A stretch of 64,000 nucleotides of DNA, taken from positions 71,222-135,221 of the forward strand of contig JAKAFW010000005.1 in NCBI GenBank assembly GCA_021817845.1, in the 5' to 3' direction. Positions within the stretch are counted from its first letter, which is position 1, and the number at the start of each line of letters is the position of its first letter. This document shows positions 45,380 through 53,990 of the stretch, in pieces. The stretch is from FEN-1297 sp021817845 (lineage in GTDB: Bacteria; Bacteroidota; Ignavibacteria; Ignavibacteriales; Ignavibacteriaceae). The notes under the pieces were generated by a model, which saw only the letters and a program-made list of their open reading frames with translations, was not told the origin of the DNA and did not search any database. The position numbers and the translations under genes were made by a program.

Positions 45380-48300
45380 AAAAGATTATGAACTGATCAT
45401 TAGAGAAATAAGAAACTCTCCCATCAAGTTCTTGGAAAGACTTGTGCAAACAAAAAGTGATTACGTTGCGTCTTTACAAGAATTTAATCCCGATTTAATA
45501 ATATCCGATTATCTCCTTCCCAATTTTAATGGGATGGAAGCATTAAAAATCAGGAATAAAATAAATATAGAGATTCCTTTCATAATTTTAACCGGCTCAA
45601 TGAACGAAGAAACTGCTGTTGATTGTATGAAAGAGGGGGCAAATGACTATGTAATTAAAGATCATATTGCTCGACTTGTTCCAGCTATTTCCTCTGTATT
45701 AGAGCGAAACAGAATAAACAAAGAAAAGGATGAAATTGAAAGCGCTCTAAGAATAAGTGAATCACATTACCGGGAGCTTATTGAACAGGCGGTTGTAGGA
45801 ATTTTTAATACGGATTCAAAAGGCAGAATTTTATTCATTAATGAAAAGGTCTGCCAACTGCTTAGATATTCAAGAGAAGAATTACTGAAACTCAATATCA
45901 AAGATACTTATCCAACCGGATCAGATTATTCCCCTGAAAAGCAATACTCAAACTTAAGAAAAGGTTATCCGCTCAATTTTGAAAGATTAATTAAACGAAA
46001 AGATGGAACTCTATTCCCAATTGAAGTCAACGTAAAGTTAATGAGTGACGGAAATGTCTTGGGCATTATACACGACATTACCGAAAGAGTCGAAACATTA
46101 AAGGCTTTGACCGATAGCGAGGAGCGATTCCGTGTTGCCTTTGATAATGCGGTAATTGGAAATGCAATAACAAGTCTTGAGGGAAAGTTCCTAAAAGTTA
46201 ATCGCGCATACTGTAACATGCTGGGCTACAATGAAAATGAGCTTGTTAACCTTAACATGGTCTCAATTACTCATCCTGAAGATGTACAAAAAAGTATTGA
46301 CTTCATGTCAAAGCTATTTAATGGCGAGGAAGACTCAGTTCACTTTGAGAAACGATATATTTCAAAGGGAGGCAAAGTAATTTGGGCTTTTCTTGGAATA
46401 ATTGTTTACAGTGATGGCAATGGTAAACCACTTTATTATATATCACATGTTCAGGATATAACAGAGAAGAAAATAGCAGAAAATTCCTTGCGGGAAAGCG
46501 AAACCCGTTTCCGTTCTTTGGCAGAGACAACAGCATCGGGAATATTCATCTACCGAGAAGATGGATTTTTATATGTAAATCCTTACGCAGTTAAGATGTC
46601 GGAATATTCGGAAGAAGAATTTTTAGCGATGCGAATCGGAGATTTAATTCACCCTGATTTTAAGGATGAAGTAATTAAACGAAGTAAAGAACGGCAGATA
46701 GGGGCATCAGTTCCCACGAGATATGAATTTAAGATATTGACTAAAAATGGGAAGGAGCTATGGCTCGACTATACAGCAGGTACAATTGAATACCAGGGCA
46801 AGCCGGCAGTAATCGGTACCGCATTTGATATAACAACACGAAAAATAGCGGAAGAAAATTTAAGGGAGAGCGAAAGTCTTTTTCGCACATTGACAGATAC
46901 AACAACCACCGGAATTTTTATTTACCAAAACGAAAACTTTATAGAAGTAAATAACGCCGCGCTAATAATGTCCGGATATTCGAGAGAAGAATTTTTAAGA
47001 AAGAAAATTTGGGAAATAGTTCATCCTGATTACAGTGGGATGGTTATAAATCGGGCAATAGACCGTACGAAAGGGCTTCCTGTTCCTTCCAGATATGAAT
47101 TCAAAATCTTAACTAAGGAGGGAAAAGAATTATGGGTAGATTTTACCGCAGGCACAATAAAATACCAAGGGAAAGTTGCAATAATCGGGACTTTGTTTAA
47201 TATAACAGATAGGAAAAATGCTATTTACGAGTTAAGAAAATTACTTCGTGCAATTGAGCAAAGCCCTAACACAGTAATAATCACAGACTTAAATGGCAAT
47301 ATTGAATATGTTAATCCAAAATTTACAGAAGTGACCGGCTATTCCTTTGATGAAGTGAAGGGAAAAAATCCAAGAATTATTCAGTCGGGATTAACTCCAG
47401 TGTCAACTTACCGGGAGATGTGGAACGCCATAATCTCAGGGAATGAATGGCGGGGAGAAATTCTTAACAAAAAAAAGAATGGTGAACTTTTTTGGGAATC
47501 AATTATTATTTCTTCAATTTTAGATGCTGAAGGAAAAATAACAAACTTCCTTTCAGTAAAAGAAGATATAACAGGAAAGAAGAAATCAGAGGTTAAAATT
47601 GTTGAGTCGGAGGCACAGTTCAGATCGGTTTGGGAAAATTCAATTGATGCGCTTAGATTAACGGATGAAAACAGCACAATCCTGGAAGTTAATCAAGCTT
47701 ACTGCAAATTAGTCGGCAAGAGTAAAAAAGAATTAGAAGGCAAAACTTATGATATAGTGTACTCCGGTTCTGACCCTCATTTAGTATCAAAATTTAAGGA
47801 AGATTTTAAGACTCGGAACGCAAGACTGAATTACGAGAATGAAGTTACCTATTGGGACGGAAGAAAAATTTGGTTGGAAATATCGCATTCTTTTATTGAT
47901 GTAAAAAATCAACCTACAAAACTGCTTTCAATATTTAGGGAAATAACAGAGCGCAAAGAAGCAGAGGAACAACTAATATCTGCTAAAGAAAAAGCTGAGG
48001 AAATAAACAGGCTTAAATCAAACTTCCTTGCTAATATGAGCCACGAACTACGCACGCCGATGATCGGTATTTTAGGTTTTGCAGAAATATTAAAAGAAGA
48101 GTTGGAAAACCCTGAGCAGAAAGAGATGATAGAGATTATTCATTCAGGCGGAGAGAGGTTACTTCAGACACTTAACCAACTTCTTGATTTATCACGTATA
48201 GAATCTAATAAGTTCGATCTTAATTTAACTCCCGTTAATTTGAGGGAAACGGTATCTGAGCTTATTAAAAATTATGATAGCGCTGCGTTAAAGAAAAATC

Positions 48301-49139
48301 TTTATCTAAGACAAAATAACCTAAAGGAAAATATTTTCATTAAAATTGACGAAAGAATCTTCACCCAGATTTTTAACAACCTTCTTAACAATGCAATTAA
48401 ATTTACTAAAGCTGGAGGAATAGAAGTAGAAATTGACGAAGAAACGACATCAGAAAAAACGTGGGCGGTTCTAAGGTTTATTGATACTGGCATAGGCATT
48501 TCTGAAGAGAGCCTTAATCTTATCTTTGAAGAATTTCGTCAGGCGAGCGAAGGTATAAGCAGAAATTACGAGGGCACGGGTCTTGGTCTCACTATAACTA
48601 AAAAGTCTGTGGAACTCATGGAAGGTACTATTTCCGTAAATAGCGAAGAAGGAATTGGCTCAACTTTTACTATCCGTTTCCCATCTTATAAAGAAGAGAT
48701 CGCGCAGAAAAAGACAGAGCGTAAAGTGAAGCCCGTTAATGGAAATATTATTTCAGTTTTTGCTAAAAAAACAAAAATCCTTTTCGTGGAAAATGATATG
48801 GCAAGCAGAGAGTTTGTTAAACTCTCGTTAAAAAAGCTTTATGAAATTGATTTGGCTGAAGATGGAGAAACAGCGCTTCAAAAAGTTAAAGATAATTTCT
48901 ATGATATTATTTTAATGGATATAGGATTAGGGCGCGGCATGGATGGAATTGAAGCGTCAAAAGAAATAAGAAAGTTTGAGATTTACAAAGATATTCCGAT
49001 CATTGCCATTACCGCATTTGCAATGAAAGGAGACAAAGACAGAATCCTTTCACAAGGGTTAACCGACTATATTTCCAAACCATTTGGTAGACAAGATTTG
49101 ATAGATATGGTTGATAAATATCTTGCAATTGAAAATTAA
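45327..49139 (+). CDS. Hybrid histidine kinase: REC-PAS(x6)-HisKA-HATPase-REC
   Basis: 1270 residues, no membrane segment. Receiver 1 at about 10-127 (Asp61), six PAS domains at about 146-254, 265-382, 391-505, 516-630, 638-752 and 761-875, HisKA with His906 in NMSHELRTP, HATPase at about 1003-1120 (NLLNNAIKFT, DTGIGIS, GTGLGLT) and receiver 2 at about 1149-1266 (Asp1198). PAS3 and PAS4 are close duplicates (both contain RYEFKILTK and GKELW). A soluble multi-input sensor, signal unknown. A small stand-alone receiver follows. No output domain is visible, so phosphate probably flows to another partner. Confidence 0.93.
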   Translation: MKNKLQDVYRILFIEDNKKDYELIIREIRNSPIKFLERLVQTKSDYVASLQEFNPDLIISDYLLPNFNGMEALKIRNKINIEIPFIILTGSMNEETAVDCMKEGANDYVIKDHIARLVPAISSVLERNRINKEKDEIESALRISESHYRELIEQAVVGIFNTDSKGRILFINEKVCQLLRYSREELLKLNIKDTYPTGSDYSPEKQYSNLRKGYPLNFERLIKRKDGTLFPIEVNVKLMSDGNVLGIIHDITERVETLKALTDSEERFRVAFDNAVIGNAITSLEGKFLKVNRAYCNMLGYNENELVNLNMVSITHPEDVQKSIDFMSKLFNGEEDSVHFEKRYISKGGKVIWAFLGIIVYSDGNGKPLYYISHVQDITEKKIAENSLRESETRFRSLAETTASGIFIYREDGFLYVNPYAVKMSEYSEEEFLAMRIGDLIHPDFKDEVIKRSKERQIGASVPTRYEFKILTKNGKELWLDYTAGTIEYQGKPAVIGTAFDITTRKIAEENLRESESLFRTLTDTTTTGIFIYQNENFIEVNNAALIMSGYSREEFLRKKIWEIVHPDYSGMVINRAIDRTKGLPVPSRYEFKILTKEGKELWVDFTAGTIKYQGKVAIIGTLFNITDRKNAIYELRKLLRAIEQSPNTVIITDLNGNIEYVNPKFTEVTGYSFDEVKGKNPRIIQSGLTPVSTYREMWNAIISGNEWRGEILNKKKNGELFWESIIISSILDAEGKITNFLSVKEDITGKKKSEVKIVESEAQFRSVWENSIDALRLTDENSTILEVNQAYCKLVGKSKKELEGKTYDIVYSGSDPHLVSKFKEDFKTRNARLNYENEVTYWDGRKIWLEISHSFIDVKNQPTKLLSIFREITERKEAEEQLISAKEKAEEINRLKSNFLANMSHELRTPMIGILGFAEILKEELENPEQKEMIEIIHSGGERLLQTLNQLLDLSRIESNKFDLNLTPVNLRETVSELIKNYDSAALKKNLYLRQNNLKENIFIKIDERIFTQIFNNLLNNAIKFTKAGGIEVEIDEETTSEKTWAVLRFIDTGIGISEESLNLIFEEFRQASEGISRNYEGTGLGLTITKKSVELMEGTISVNSEEGIGSTFTIRFPSYKEEIAQKKTERKVKPVNGNIISVFAKKTKILFVENDMASREFVKLSLKKLYEIDLAEDGETALQKVKDNFYDIILMDIGLGRGMDGIEASKEIRKFEIYKDIPIIAITAFAMKGDKDRILSQGLTDYISKPFGRQDLIDMVDKYLAIEN

Positions 49140-49226
49140 TTCTTTGCATATTTTTTATTGCTTCATATTAATAAAATGTTCTAGATTTGTATAATAAGAA
49201 TAAGTTGTTTCATAACCTTAAAATAA

Positions 49227-49598
49227 ATGAGAAAAGTACTGCTTGTTGAAGACGACGAACCGACAAAAGATATTATCAAATATCTTTTAAAAAACATCTG
49301 CGAGCTTCAAACAACTAACCAAGGTGAAATTGCAATAGATTTGGCAAATGAAACCAAGTATTCACTAATTTTGATGGATATAAAATTGAATTTTGGAATG
49401 AACGGGATAAAGGCTACCCAGAATATTAGGAAAATAAAAGGTTATGAAAATGTTCCCATTATTGCCGTCACTGCTTACGCTATGAAGGGTGATGAGGAAT
49501 ATTTTCTTTCACAAGGATTATCTTATTACATAGCTAAACCATTTGACTTAAAAAAGTTTGTTTCTACAATTAGCAATTTTCTGTCTTTTGAAAACTGA
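49227..49598 (+). CDS. Stand-alone response-regulator receiver (CheY-like)
   Basis: 123 residues, receiver only. VLLVEDDEPTK carries the acidic pocket, ILMDIKLNFGMNG the phospho-Asp, and PIIAVTAYAMKGDEEYFLSQGL and YIAKPFDLKK the signalling Thr/Lys. It is closely related to the C-terminal receiver of the preceding kinase (ILMDIG...GMDGI, TAFAMKGDKDRILSQGL), so it probably arose by duplication. It likely takes phosphate from that kinase and acts by protein contact, as no output domain exists. Confidence 0.88.
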   Translation: MRKVLLVEDDEPTKDIIKYLLKNICELQTTNQGEIAIDLANETKYSLILMDIKLNFGMNGIKATQNIRKIKGYENVPIIAVTAYAMKGDEEYFLSQGLSYYIAKPFDLKKFVSTISNFLSFEN

Positions 49599-49963
49599 GT
49601 GCAACTTCGGAAACCTTATAACAATCAGACCGTAATTTTATTATGCTATTGTATAATGCGATAAAACGCAAGTTCAAGATTAAGTTTAAGTTCAAGAAAA
49701 AAGCAAAGAAAATATCTTGACAGAAAAAACAAAGAGTTAAATGGTGATACTATAATAAGCTTGATGGTGATGCAAATAATATAATTATGGAGGCTTAATG
49801 CATATGTGGGGGTACGATAATGGAAACATTGAAATAATGAATAGAATTGTATTAGTATCCTTTATTGTCGTTTTATATTCATTTTCATTTGCGCAGCAGC
49901 GCTACTGTACAAATTTCCTTTGGTGTAGAGCGGAACTTACTGGTATCATTCGCACTCCGGACT
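49599..49963. other. Intergenic region with shared promoter-like element and remnant gene
   Basis: Spacer between the receiver gene and the copper cluster. It carries a 47-bp element (49711-49757) shared with the region upstream of the tolC-like gene, then the start of a broken secreted-protein gene (49798). The stretch before 49711 shows tandem AAGTTCAAGATTAAGTTTAAGTTCAAG-like repeats and no coding frame. Confidence 0.5.
49711..49757 (+). repeat. 47-bp element shared with tolC-like upstream region (copy 1)
   Basis: Starts AATATCTTGACA and ends GATACTATAATA. It matches 57762-57808 at 43 of 47 positions (differences: G/T, G/T, T/C, G/A). TTGACA and TATAAT are present but 28 bp apart, so the usual sigma-70 spacing fails. 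It lies about 40 bp before the ATG at 49798, much as copy 2 lies about 33 bp before the tolC-like ATG. Confidence 0.7.
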
Positions 49964-49983
49964 TCAAGAGCAAAGTGGTTTGA
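49798..49983 (+). pseudogene. Remnant of a secreted-protein gene
   Basis: 61 residues. GGAGG lies 4 bases before the first ATG (49798). A second in-frame ATG at 49837 begins a normal signal peptide (NRIVLVSFIVVLYSFSFAQQ). After it the frame loses protein character and stops in the convergent YHS-like gene. It looks like a secreted envelope gene truncated soon after its signal peptide. The upstream element is shared with the efflux operon. Confidence 0.5.
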
Positions 49984-50128
49984 ACAGTGCATTTATAATC
50001 TCTTCTTTGCAAGTATCGCAGCTGAGATAATATTTCTTACCGTTTAGCGCGTTTACTTTGCATCCACCGGTACTTAGTAAATACATTCCGCAAACAATAT
50101 CCTTTACCATTTCTCTTCCGCTATTCAT
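49964..50128 (-). CDS. Small YHS-like metal-binding protein
   Basis: 54 residues, ATG 50128 to TGA 49964-49966. Its opening MVKDIVCGMYL matches the start of CopA's N-terminal YHS domain (MAKDIVCRMEV), and GKKYYLSCDTCKEEI keeps a second Cys pair. Conserved Cys at the first motif, then CDTC, suggest metal binding. It is the last gene of the minus-strand copper cluster, 60 bases after the cupredoxin gene, and may hand copper to CopA (inference). GAAGAG lies before the ATG. A paralogous origin from the CopA YHS domain is plausible. Confidence 0.68.
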   Translation of the reverse strand: MNSGREMVKDIVCGMYLLSTGGCKVNALNGKKYYLSCDTCKEEIINALFKPLCS

Positions 50129-50155
50129 CTCTTCATCTCTTTTCTTAATTAGTCT

Positions 50156-50178
50156 CGACTCCGATTAAATTGGAGTCG
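50156..50178 (-). terminator. Hairpin between cupredoxin and YHS-like genes
   Basis: CGACTCC (50156-50162), 9-base loop, GGAGTCG (50172-50178). No clear T run follows on either strand, so it could be an RNA-processing or stabilising hairpin rather than a terminator. Confidence 0.4.
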
Positions 50179-50188
50179 GAAAGAAAAT

Positions 50189-50566
50189 TTACTTTACAAT
50201 TAATTTTCCTCTCAGCATTCCCATTGCGCAATGGAATTCATATTCACCCGCCTTATCTATTTTTAATTCGATTGGTATTGTCTTATTTGTTGAAAGGGTT
50301 GCTTGTTTTTGGAAATCCGGGAAGATAACCTGCTCAGAGCAAGCCGCTGTTTCTTCGCGGTGAAAGTTTAACTTAATCGGTTTGCCTGTTTCAAAAATTA
50401 AAACGTCCGGAGTATAGCCGCCTTTTACAGTAATAAATGCTTCTTGAATACCTGAAGCGGCTGCTTGTATTTTTACTCCTTCCTTTTCGGAGAACCAAAA
50501 ATACCATGCTACCCAAGCCGATAATCCTAATCCGCCAATTACAACTAATATTTGATCGAGTGTCAT
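50189..50566 (-). CDS. Membrane-anchored cupredoxin-like protein
   Basis: 125 residues. The N-terminal segment ILVVIGGLGLSAWVAWYFWF is a membrane anchor, then a cupredoxin beta-sandwich. Copper ligands are probably His in NFHREETAACS plus the Cys, His and Met of YEFHCAMGMLRG. Such proteins bind copper outside the inner membrane and carry it between partners. Its place 12 bases after copA suggests work with the ATPase, perhaps as acceptor of exported copper (inference). The ATG start is clear. Confidence 0.82.
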   Translation of the reverse strand: MTLDQILVVIGGLGLSAWVAWYFWFSEKEGVKIQAAASGIQEAFITVKGGYTPDVLIFETGKPIKLNFHREETAACSEQVIFPDFQKQATLSTNKTIPIELKIDKAGEYEFHCAMGMLRGKLIVK

Positions 50567-50578
50567 TTTATTATTTCC

Positions 50579-53320
50579 TTATTTTAACTTTGGTTTAAAA
50601 TTTCTTAATCTATTTGCATTAGTTACAACGGTAACCGAACTAAATGCCATAGCGGCTGCAGCAATCAAAGGAGAGAGCAATACTCCGAAAAATGGAAATA
50701 GCAGCCCGGCAGCAATCGGCAAACCCAATCCATTATAAAAGAAAGCGCCGAATAAATTCTCTTTAATATTTTTCATAGTAGCTTTAGAAAGTTGAATAGC
50801 GAGCACTACTCCTTTCAAGCTTCCTTTGATAAGCGTAATGTCGGAAGCTTCAATTGCTACGTCAGTGCCTGTGCCGATTGCAAGCCCAATATCAGCTTGC
50901 GCTAACGCAGGAGCATCGTTAATACCATCGCCAACCATTGCAACAATTTTGCCTTCATTCTGAAGTTTCTGAACATTTAGCGCTTTATCTTCCGGAAGTA
51001 CTTCCGATAATATTCTTTCAATACCAACCTGCTTTGCAATTGCATTTGCTGTTCTTGAATTATCACCGGTAATCATAACAACTTCCAAACCTAATTTTTT
51101 TAGCTGTGCAATCGCTTCTTTCGAATCCTGTTTAACAGTGTCTGCCACTGCAATTATTCCGGCGACCTTTCCATCCACTGCTACAAACATTGGAGTTTTT
51201 CCCTCGTCGGCTAATTGAATGCTTTTTTCTTCTAAGTCATTAAGAGTTATATTAAATTTCATCATCATCTTTTTATTGCCAAGAAGTACCTTTTTATCAT
51301 TTACAATCGCCTCGACTCCATGTCCCGGAATTGCATTAAAGTTTTTCGGCTCAAATAATTGGAGTGACCTTACTTCCGCTCCTTTAACAATTGCTTCCGC
51401 TAAAGGATGTTCTGAAGATTTCTCTATGCTCGCGCTTAAAATTAAAATTGTTTTTTCATCAAAACCATTTGTTACTATTAAATCAGTTAGTGAGGGTTTT
51501 CCTTCTGTTATTGTGCCGGTTTTATCTAATACAATTGTGTCAAGCTTTTGAGCTGTTTCAAGCGCCTCTCCGCTACGTATTAATATTCCGTTCTCCGCAC
51601 CTTTGCCTATTCCAACCATTAGAGATATTGGGGTTGCTAAACCAAGCGCGCATGGGCACGCAATTACAAGCACAGTTACGGATACAATTAATGCATAAAT
51701 AAGCTGTGGAGCAGGTCCGAAAACATACCAGGTAACAAATGAAAGTATGGCAATTATTATAACAGCAGGGACAAAGTAACCCGAAACTTTATCTACAATT
51801 TTTTGAATCGGCGCTTTGGAGCTTTGTGCCTGACCCACCATCTGAATAATTTGTGCAAGCGCAGTATCCTTTCCAACTTTTGTAGCTTTAAATTTAAATG
51901 AGCCTGTCTTATTTATAGCAGCGCCGATTACTTCATCGCCAATTCGCTTTTCAACAGGAATAGACTCACCGGTAATCATTGATTCATCAACTGTTGAATC
52001 GCCGTCTACAACTTCTCCGTCTACCGGAATCTTTTCTCCCGGTCTTACAATTATTAATTCGTCAAGAACAACTTCTTCTATAGGAATATCAATTTCTTTT
52101 CCATCTCTTAAAACGCGTGCAGTTTTAGCCTGCAATCCTATAAGCTTTTTTATTGCTTCGGAGCTTTTCCCTTTTGCCCGGATTTCAAGCGCCATTCCGA
52201 ACACTACTAAAGCCACAACAACAAAAACCACATCGTAAAAAACATCAGCTAATGCTGCAGATGGAAAAATTCCGGGAAATAAAGCTGCAACTGTTGAATA
52301 TAGCCAAGCCGCTGTTATACCGGTTGCAATTAATGTGTGCATATTTGCCGAGCGGTTCTTAAAGGCAGCCCAGGCTCCCGTATAAAACTGTGAACCCGAC
52401 CAGAACATAACAGGCAATGCAAGCGTCCCCATTCCAAACCAAATGAAGCGAAGTAATTCTGTGCCTTTTTGAAATTCTGCCGGCAATCCCCATAGTTTTG
52501 GATAACTAAATAGAATAACAGGGAGTGAAAGAACCGCTGCGAAAATAAATTTGTGAAGCAGCGTCGTATACTCTTTTTCCCGTGCCAATTTATTTTCATC
52601 TACTGAATCTTCTTCTCTTTTTACCTCTTTTAGTCCCACTTGGACGAGTGTTTTTTCGCCAACTTTTACCTTCGAGTCAAAAGTCTTATAGCCGAGACTT
52701 TCTATCACATTTTTTATTTCTCCAATATTTACAGAACCCGGGATATAATCTATAAATACAGACTCGGTTCCTAAATCAACGCTTGCAGATAAAATTCCGG
52801 GTAATTTTTTTAATTCATTTTCAATTTTTGTTACACAGCTTCCACAGTGCATACTGCCTATGCCCAATTGTAAAGATGCTTTTTTTGTATCGTAGCCGGC
52901 TTTATTAATTGATTCAATTATTTCTTTAGCATTAACCTTATCATTTTTGAATTCGACATGAGCGGTTGACGTTGTATAGTTTATATGTGCGGCTTTTACA
53001 CCAGGTAAATTTTTAATTCCATTTTCAATTATGTTAATGCCGGCAGCATATTGAAGCCCTACAATCGGAATTGTTATTTTCTCAATCCCGTTTGAAGAGA
53101 TCTTGTATGTCGGCGCTGTTTTTTTATGAGCGGAATCAGCGCCTTCCGGTAAATGTGTTTCACCTGTCGTCGTCTGTACATCTTTATTATACTTGTTTGG
53201 TTCGGCAATAAATTTGTCCTTGCAGTCTTCAGAACAAAATTCATAATGTTTACCTTCATAGTGTACAAAATATTTTGATGGAGATTTGACTTCCATTCTG
53301 CAAACAATATCCTTTGCCAT
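50579..53320 (-). CDS. copA: Copper-translocating P1B-type ATPase with YHS and HMA domains
   Basis: From the ATG at 53320, 913 residues. The frame also opens at a TTG at 53332. In order: YHS domain (about 3-44, Cys pairs in DIVCRM and FCSEDC), HMA 1 (about 82-144) without CxxC, HMA 2 (about 150-213) with MHCGSC, membrane segments, CPC in VIACPCALGLATP, the phosphorylation motif DKTGTITEG, HP motif SSEHPLAEA and the hinge GDGINDAPAL. It exports Cu(I) or Ag(I) from the cytoplasm using ATP. The degenerate first HMA is unusual. It is preceded by a terminator hairpin and followed by the cupredoxin gene. Confidence 0.95.
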   Translation of the reverse strand: MAKDIVCRMEVKSPSKYFVHYEGKHYEFCSEDCKDKFIAEPNKYNKDVQTTTGETHLPEGADSAHKKTAPTYKISSNGIEKITIPIVGLQYAAGINIIENGIKNLPGVKAAHINYTTSTAHVEFKNDKVNAKEIIESINKAGYDTKKASLQLGIGSMHCGSCVTKIENELKKLPGILSASVDLGTESVFIDYIPGSVNIGEIKNVIESLGYKTFDSKVKVGEKTLVQVGLKEVKREEDSVDENKLAREKEYTTLLHKFIFAAVLSLPVILFSYPKLWGLPAEFQKGTELLRFIWFGMGTLALPVMFWSGSQFYTGAWAAFKNRSANMHTLIATGITAAWLYSTVAALFPGIFPSAALADVFYDVVFVVVALVVFGMALEIRAKGKSSEAIKKLIGLQAKTARVLRDGKEIDIPIEEVVLDELIIVRPGEKIPVDGEVVDGDSTVDESMITGESIPVEKRIGDEVIGAAINKTGSFKFKATKVGKDTALAQIIQMVGQAQSSKAPIQKIVDKVSGYFVPAVIIIAILSFVTWYVFGPAPQLIYALIVSVTVLVIACPCALGLATPISLMVGIGKGAENGILIRSGEALETAQKLDTIVLDKTGTITEGKPSLTDLIVTNGFDEKTILILSASIEKSSEHPLAEAIVKGAEVRSLQLFEPKNFNAIPGHGVEAIVNDKKVLLGNKKMMMKFNITLNDLEEKSIQLADEGKTPMFVAVDGKVAGIIAVADTVKQDSKEAIAQLKKLGLEVVMITGDNSRTANAIAKQVGIERILSEVLPEDKALNVQKLQNEGKIVAMVGDGINDAPALAQADIGLAIGTGTDVAIEASDITLIKGSLKGVVLAIQLSKATMKNIKENLFGAFFYNGLGLPIAAGLLFPFFGVLLSPLIAAAAMAFSSVTVVTNANRLRNFKPKLK

Positions 53321-53346
53321 TTTTTTACTCAATTTTTATACTGATA

Positions 53347-53372
53347 TTAAAAATGGGGCTAAGAAAGCCCCA
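53347..53372 (-). terminator. Terminator/attenuator before copA
   Basis: Stem TGGGGCT (53354-53360), loop AAGAA, stem AGCCCCA (53366-53372). On the minus strand the stem is followed by TTTTTAATA. It lies between the Met/His-rich gene and copA, so part of the transcription from the cluster promoter should stop here. Confidence 0.75.
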
Positions 53373-53386
53373 TCAATTTACTTTTA

Positions 53387-53698
53387 TTACTTGCCCTCGT
53401 TATTCTTTTGTCTCTGGTATTGGAAATAGCCATAACTTCCTTTTTTGGTTCCTGAATCTCCTATGGAATTACCACTCTTAACATTACCCATTTTGTCGCA
53501 TTTGCTTGAGCATTTCTGCATCATTGTCATCATTTCGTTGTGATTCATCATAGTGGAATTGCTGTGATTGTGATTGCTCATAGAAGAATCTGCATACATA
53601 TTTCCGGCAACACTTTTTGCCGGTTGAGCGTTTACAATATAAGATGCCGTAAACAAAACAACAACAATTATTGCCGCAAATAAATTTTTAGTTTTCAT
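53387..53698 (-). CDS. Met/His-rich secreted protein (putative copper-binding)
   Basis: 103 residues from ATG 53698. GGAG lies about 6 bases before. Signal peptide LFAAIIVVVLFTASYIVNAQ, then a Met/His/Asn-rich segment SMSNHNHSNSTMMNHNEMM and MMQKCSSKCDKMGN with two cysteines. Met, His and Cys suggest periplasmic Cu(I)/Cu(II) binding, by inference from composition and position. No known family. It is the second gene of the minus-strand cluster, with a terminator after it. Confidence 0.65.
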   Translation of the reverse strand: MKTKNLFAAIIVVVLFTASYIVNAQPAKSVAGNMYADSSMSNHNHSNSTMMNHNEMMTMMQKCSSKCDKMGNVKSGNSIGDSGTKKGSYGYFQYQRQKNNEGK

Positions 53699-53749
53699 AT
53701 GTATCTCCAATCTTTTTGTAAGCCTTAGGCTTAATAATTATTTAATAAT

Positions 53750-53956
53750 TTAGCAGCAGCCGTGTCCTTTGTGCTGCTTTTGCGTGTTATATGAAGTGTC
53801 AGGAATATGTGTATTGCCTGGCACCGGCTGGTCTATTTGACCTGTCAAACGAGCCTGCCTACCGGTCAGGTTGGGTTGATTTGAATTCTTTTTAGCACCT
53901 AAAACAAAAGCAGCATACACTACGGCAAAACCAATAAGAATATATGTTAACGTCAT
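53750..53956 (-). CDS. Small single-span membrane protein with His/Cys tail
   Basis: 68 residues. One membrane segment (TYILIGFAVVYAAFVLGAK), a Gln/Pro-rich linker and a tail QKQHKGHGCC whose last Cys pair and His could bind metal. The linker NLTGRQARLTG coincides with a repeat-like DNA stretch near 53853-53876 (CCTGCCTACCGGTCAGG), suggesting that repeat DNA was taken into the coding sequence. First gene of the copper cluster behind the sigma-54-like element. Function unknown. Confidence 0.6.
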   Translation of the reverse strand: MTLTYILIGFAVVYAAFVLGAKKNSNQPNLTGRQARLTGQIDQPVPGNTHIPDTSYNTQKQHKGHGCC

Positions 53957-53990
53957 TTTAATTTCCCTTTCCTTTTTTTACCGTCTATTT

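Noticed and set aside
45222..45449. 75-residue minus-strand frame opposite the hybrid kinase start
   Set aside because: It is the reverse-strand shadow of the kinase and receiver remnant.
49719..49756. TTGACA/TATAAT as an ordinary sigma-70 promoter in the 47-bp element
   Set aside because: The hexamers are 28 bp apart rather than about 17. I kept the element as shared but did not call it a promoter.
49905..49983. tRNA-like sequence suggested by translated phrases such as AELTGIIRTPDFK
   Set aside because: No cloverleaf or GTTCGAATC-type T arm can be drawn from the DNA.
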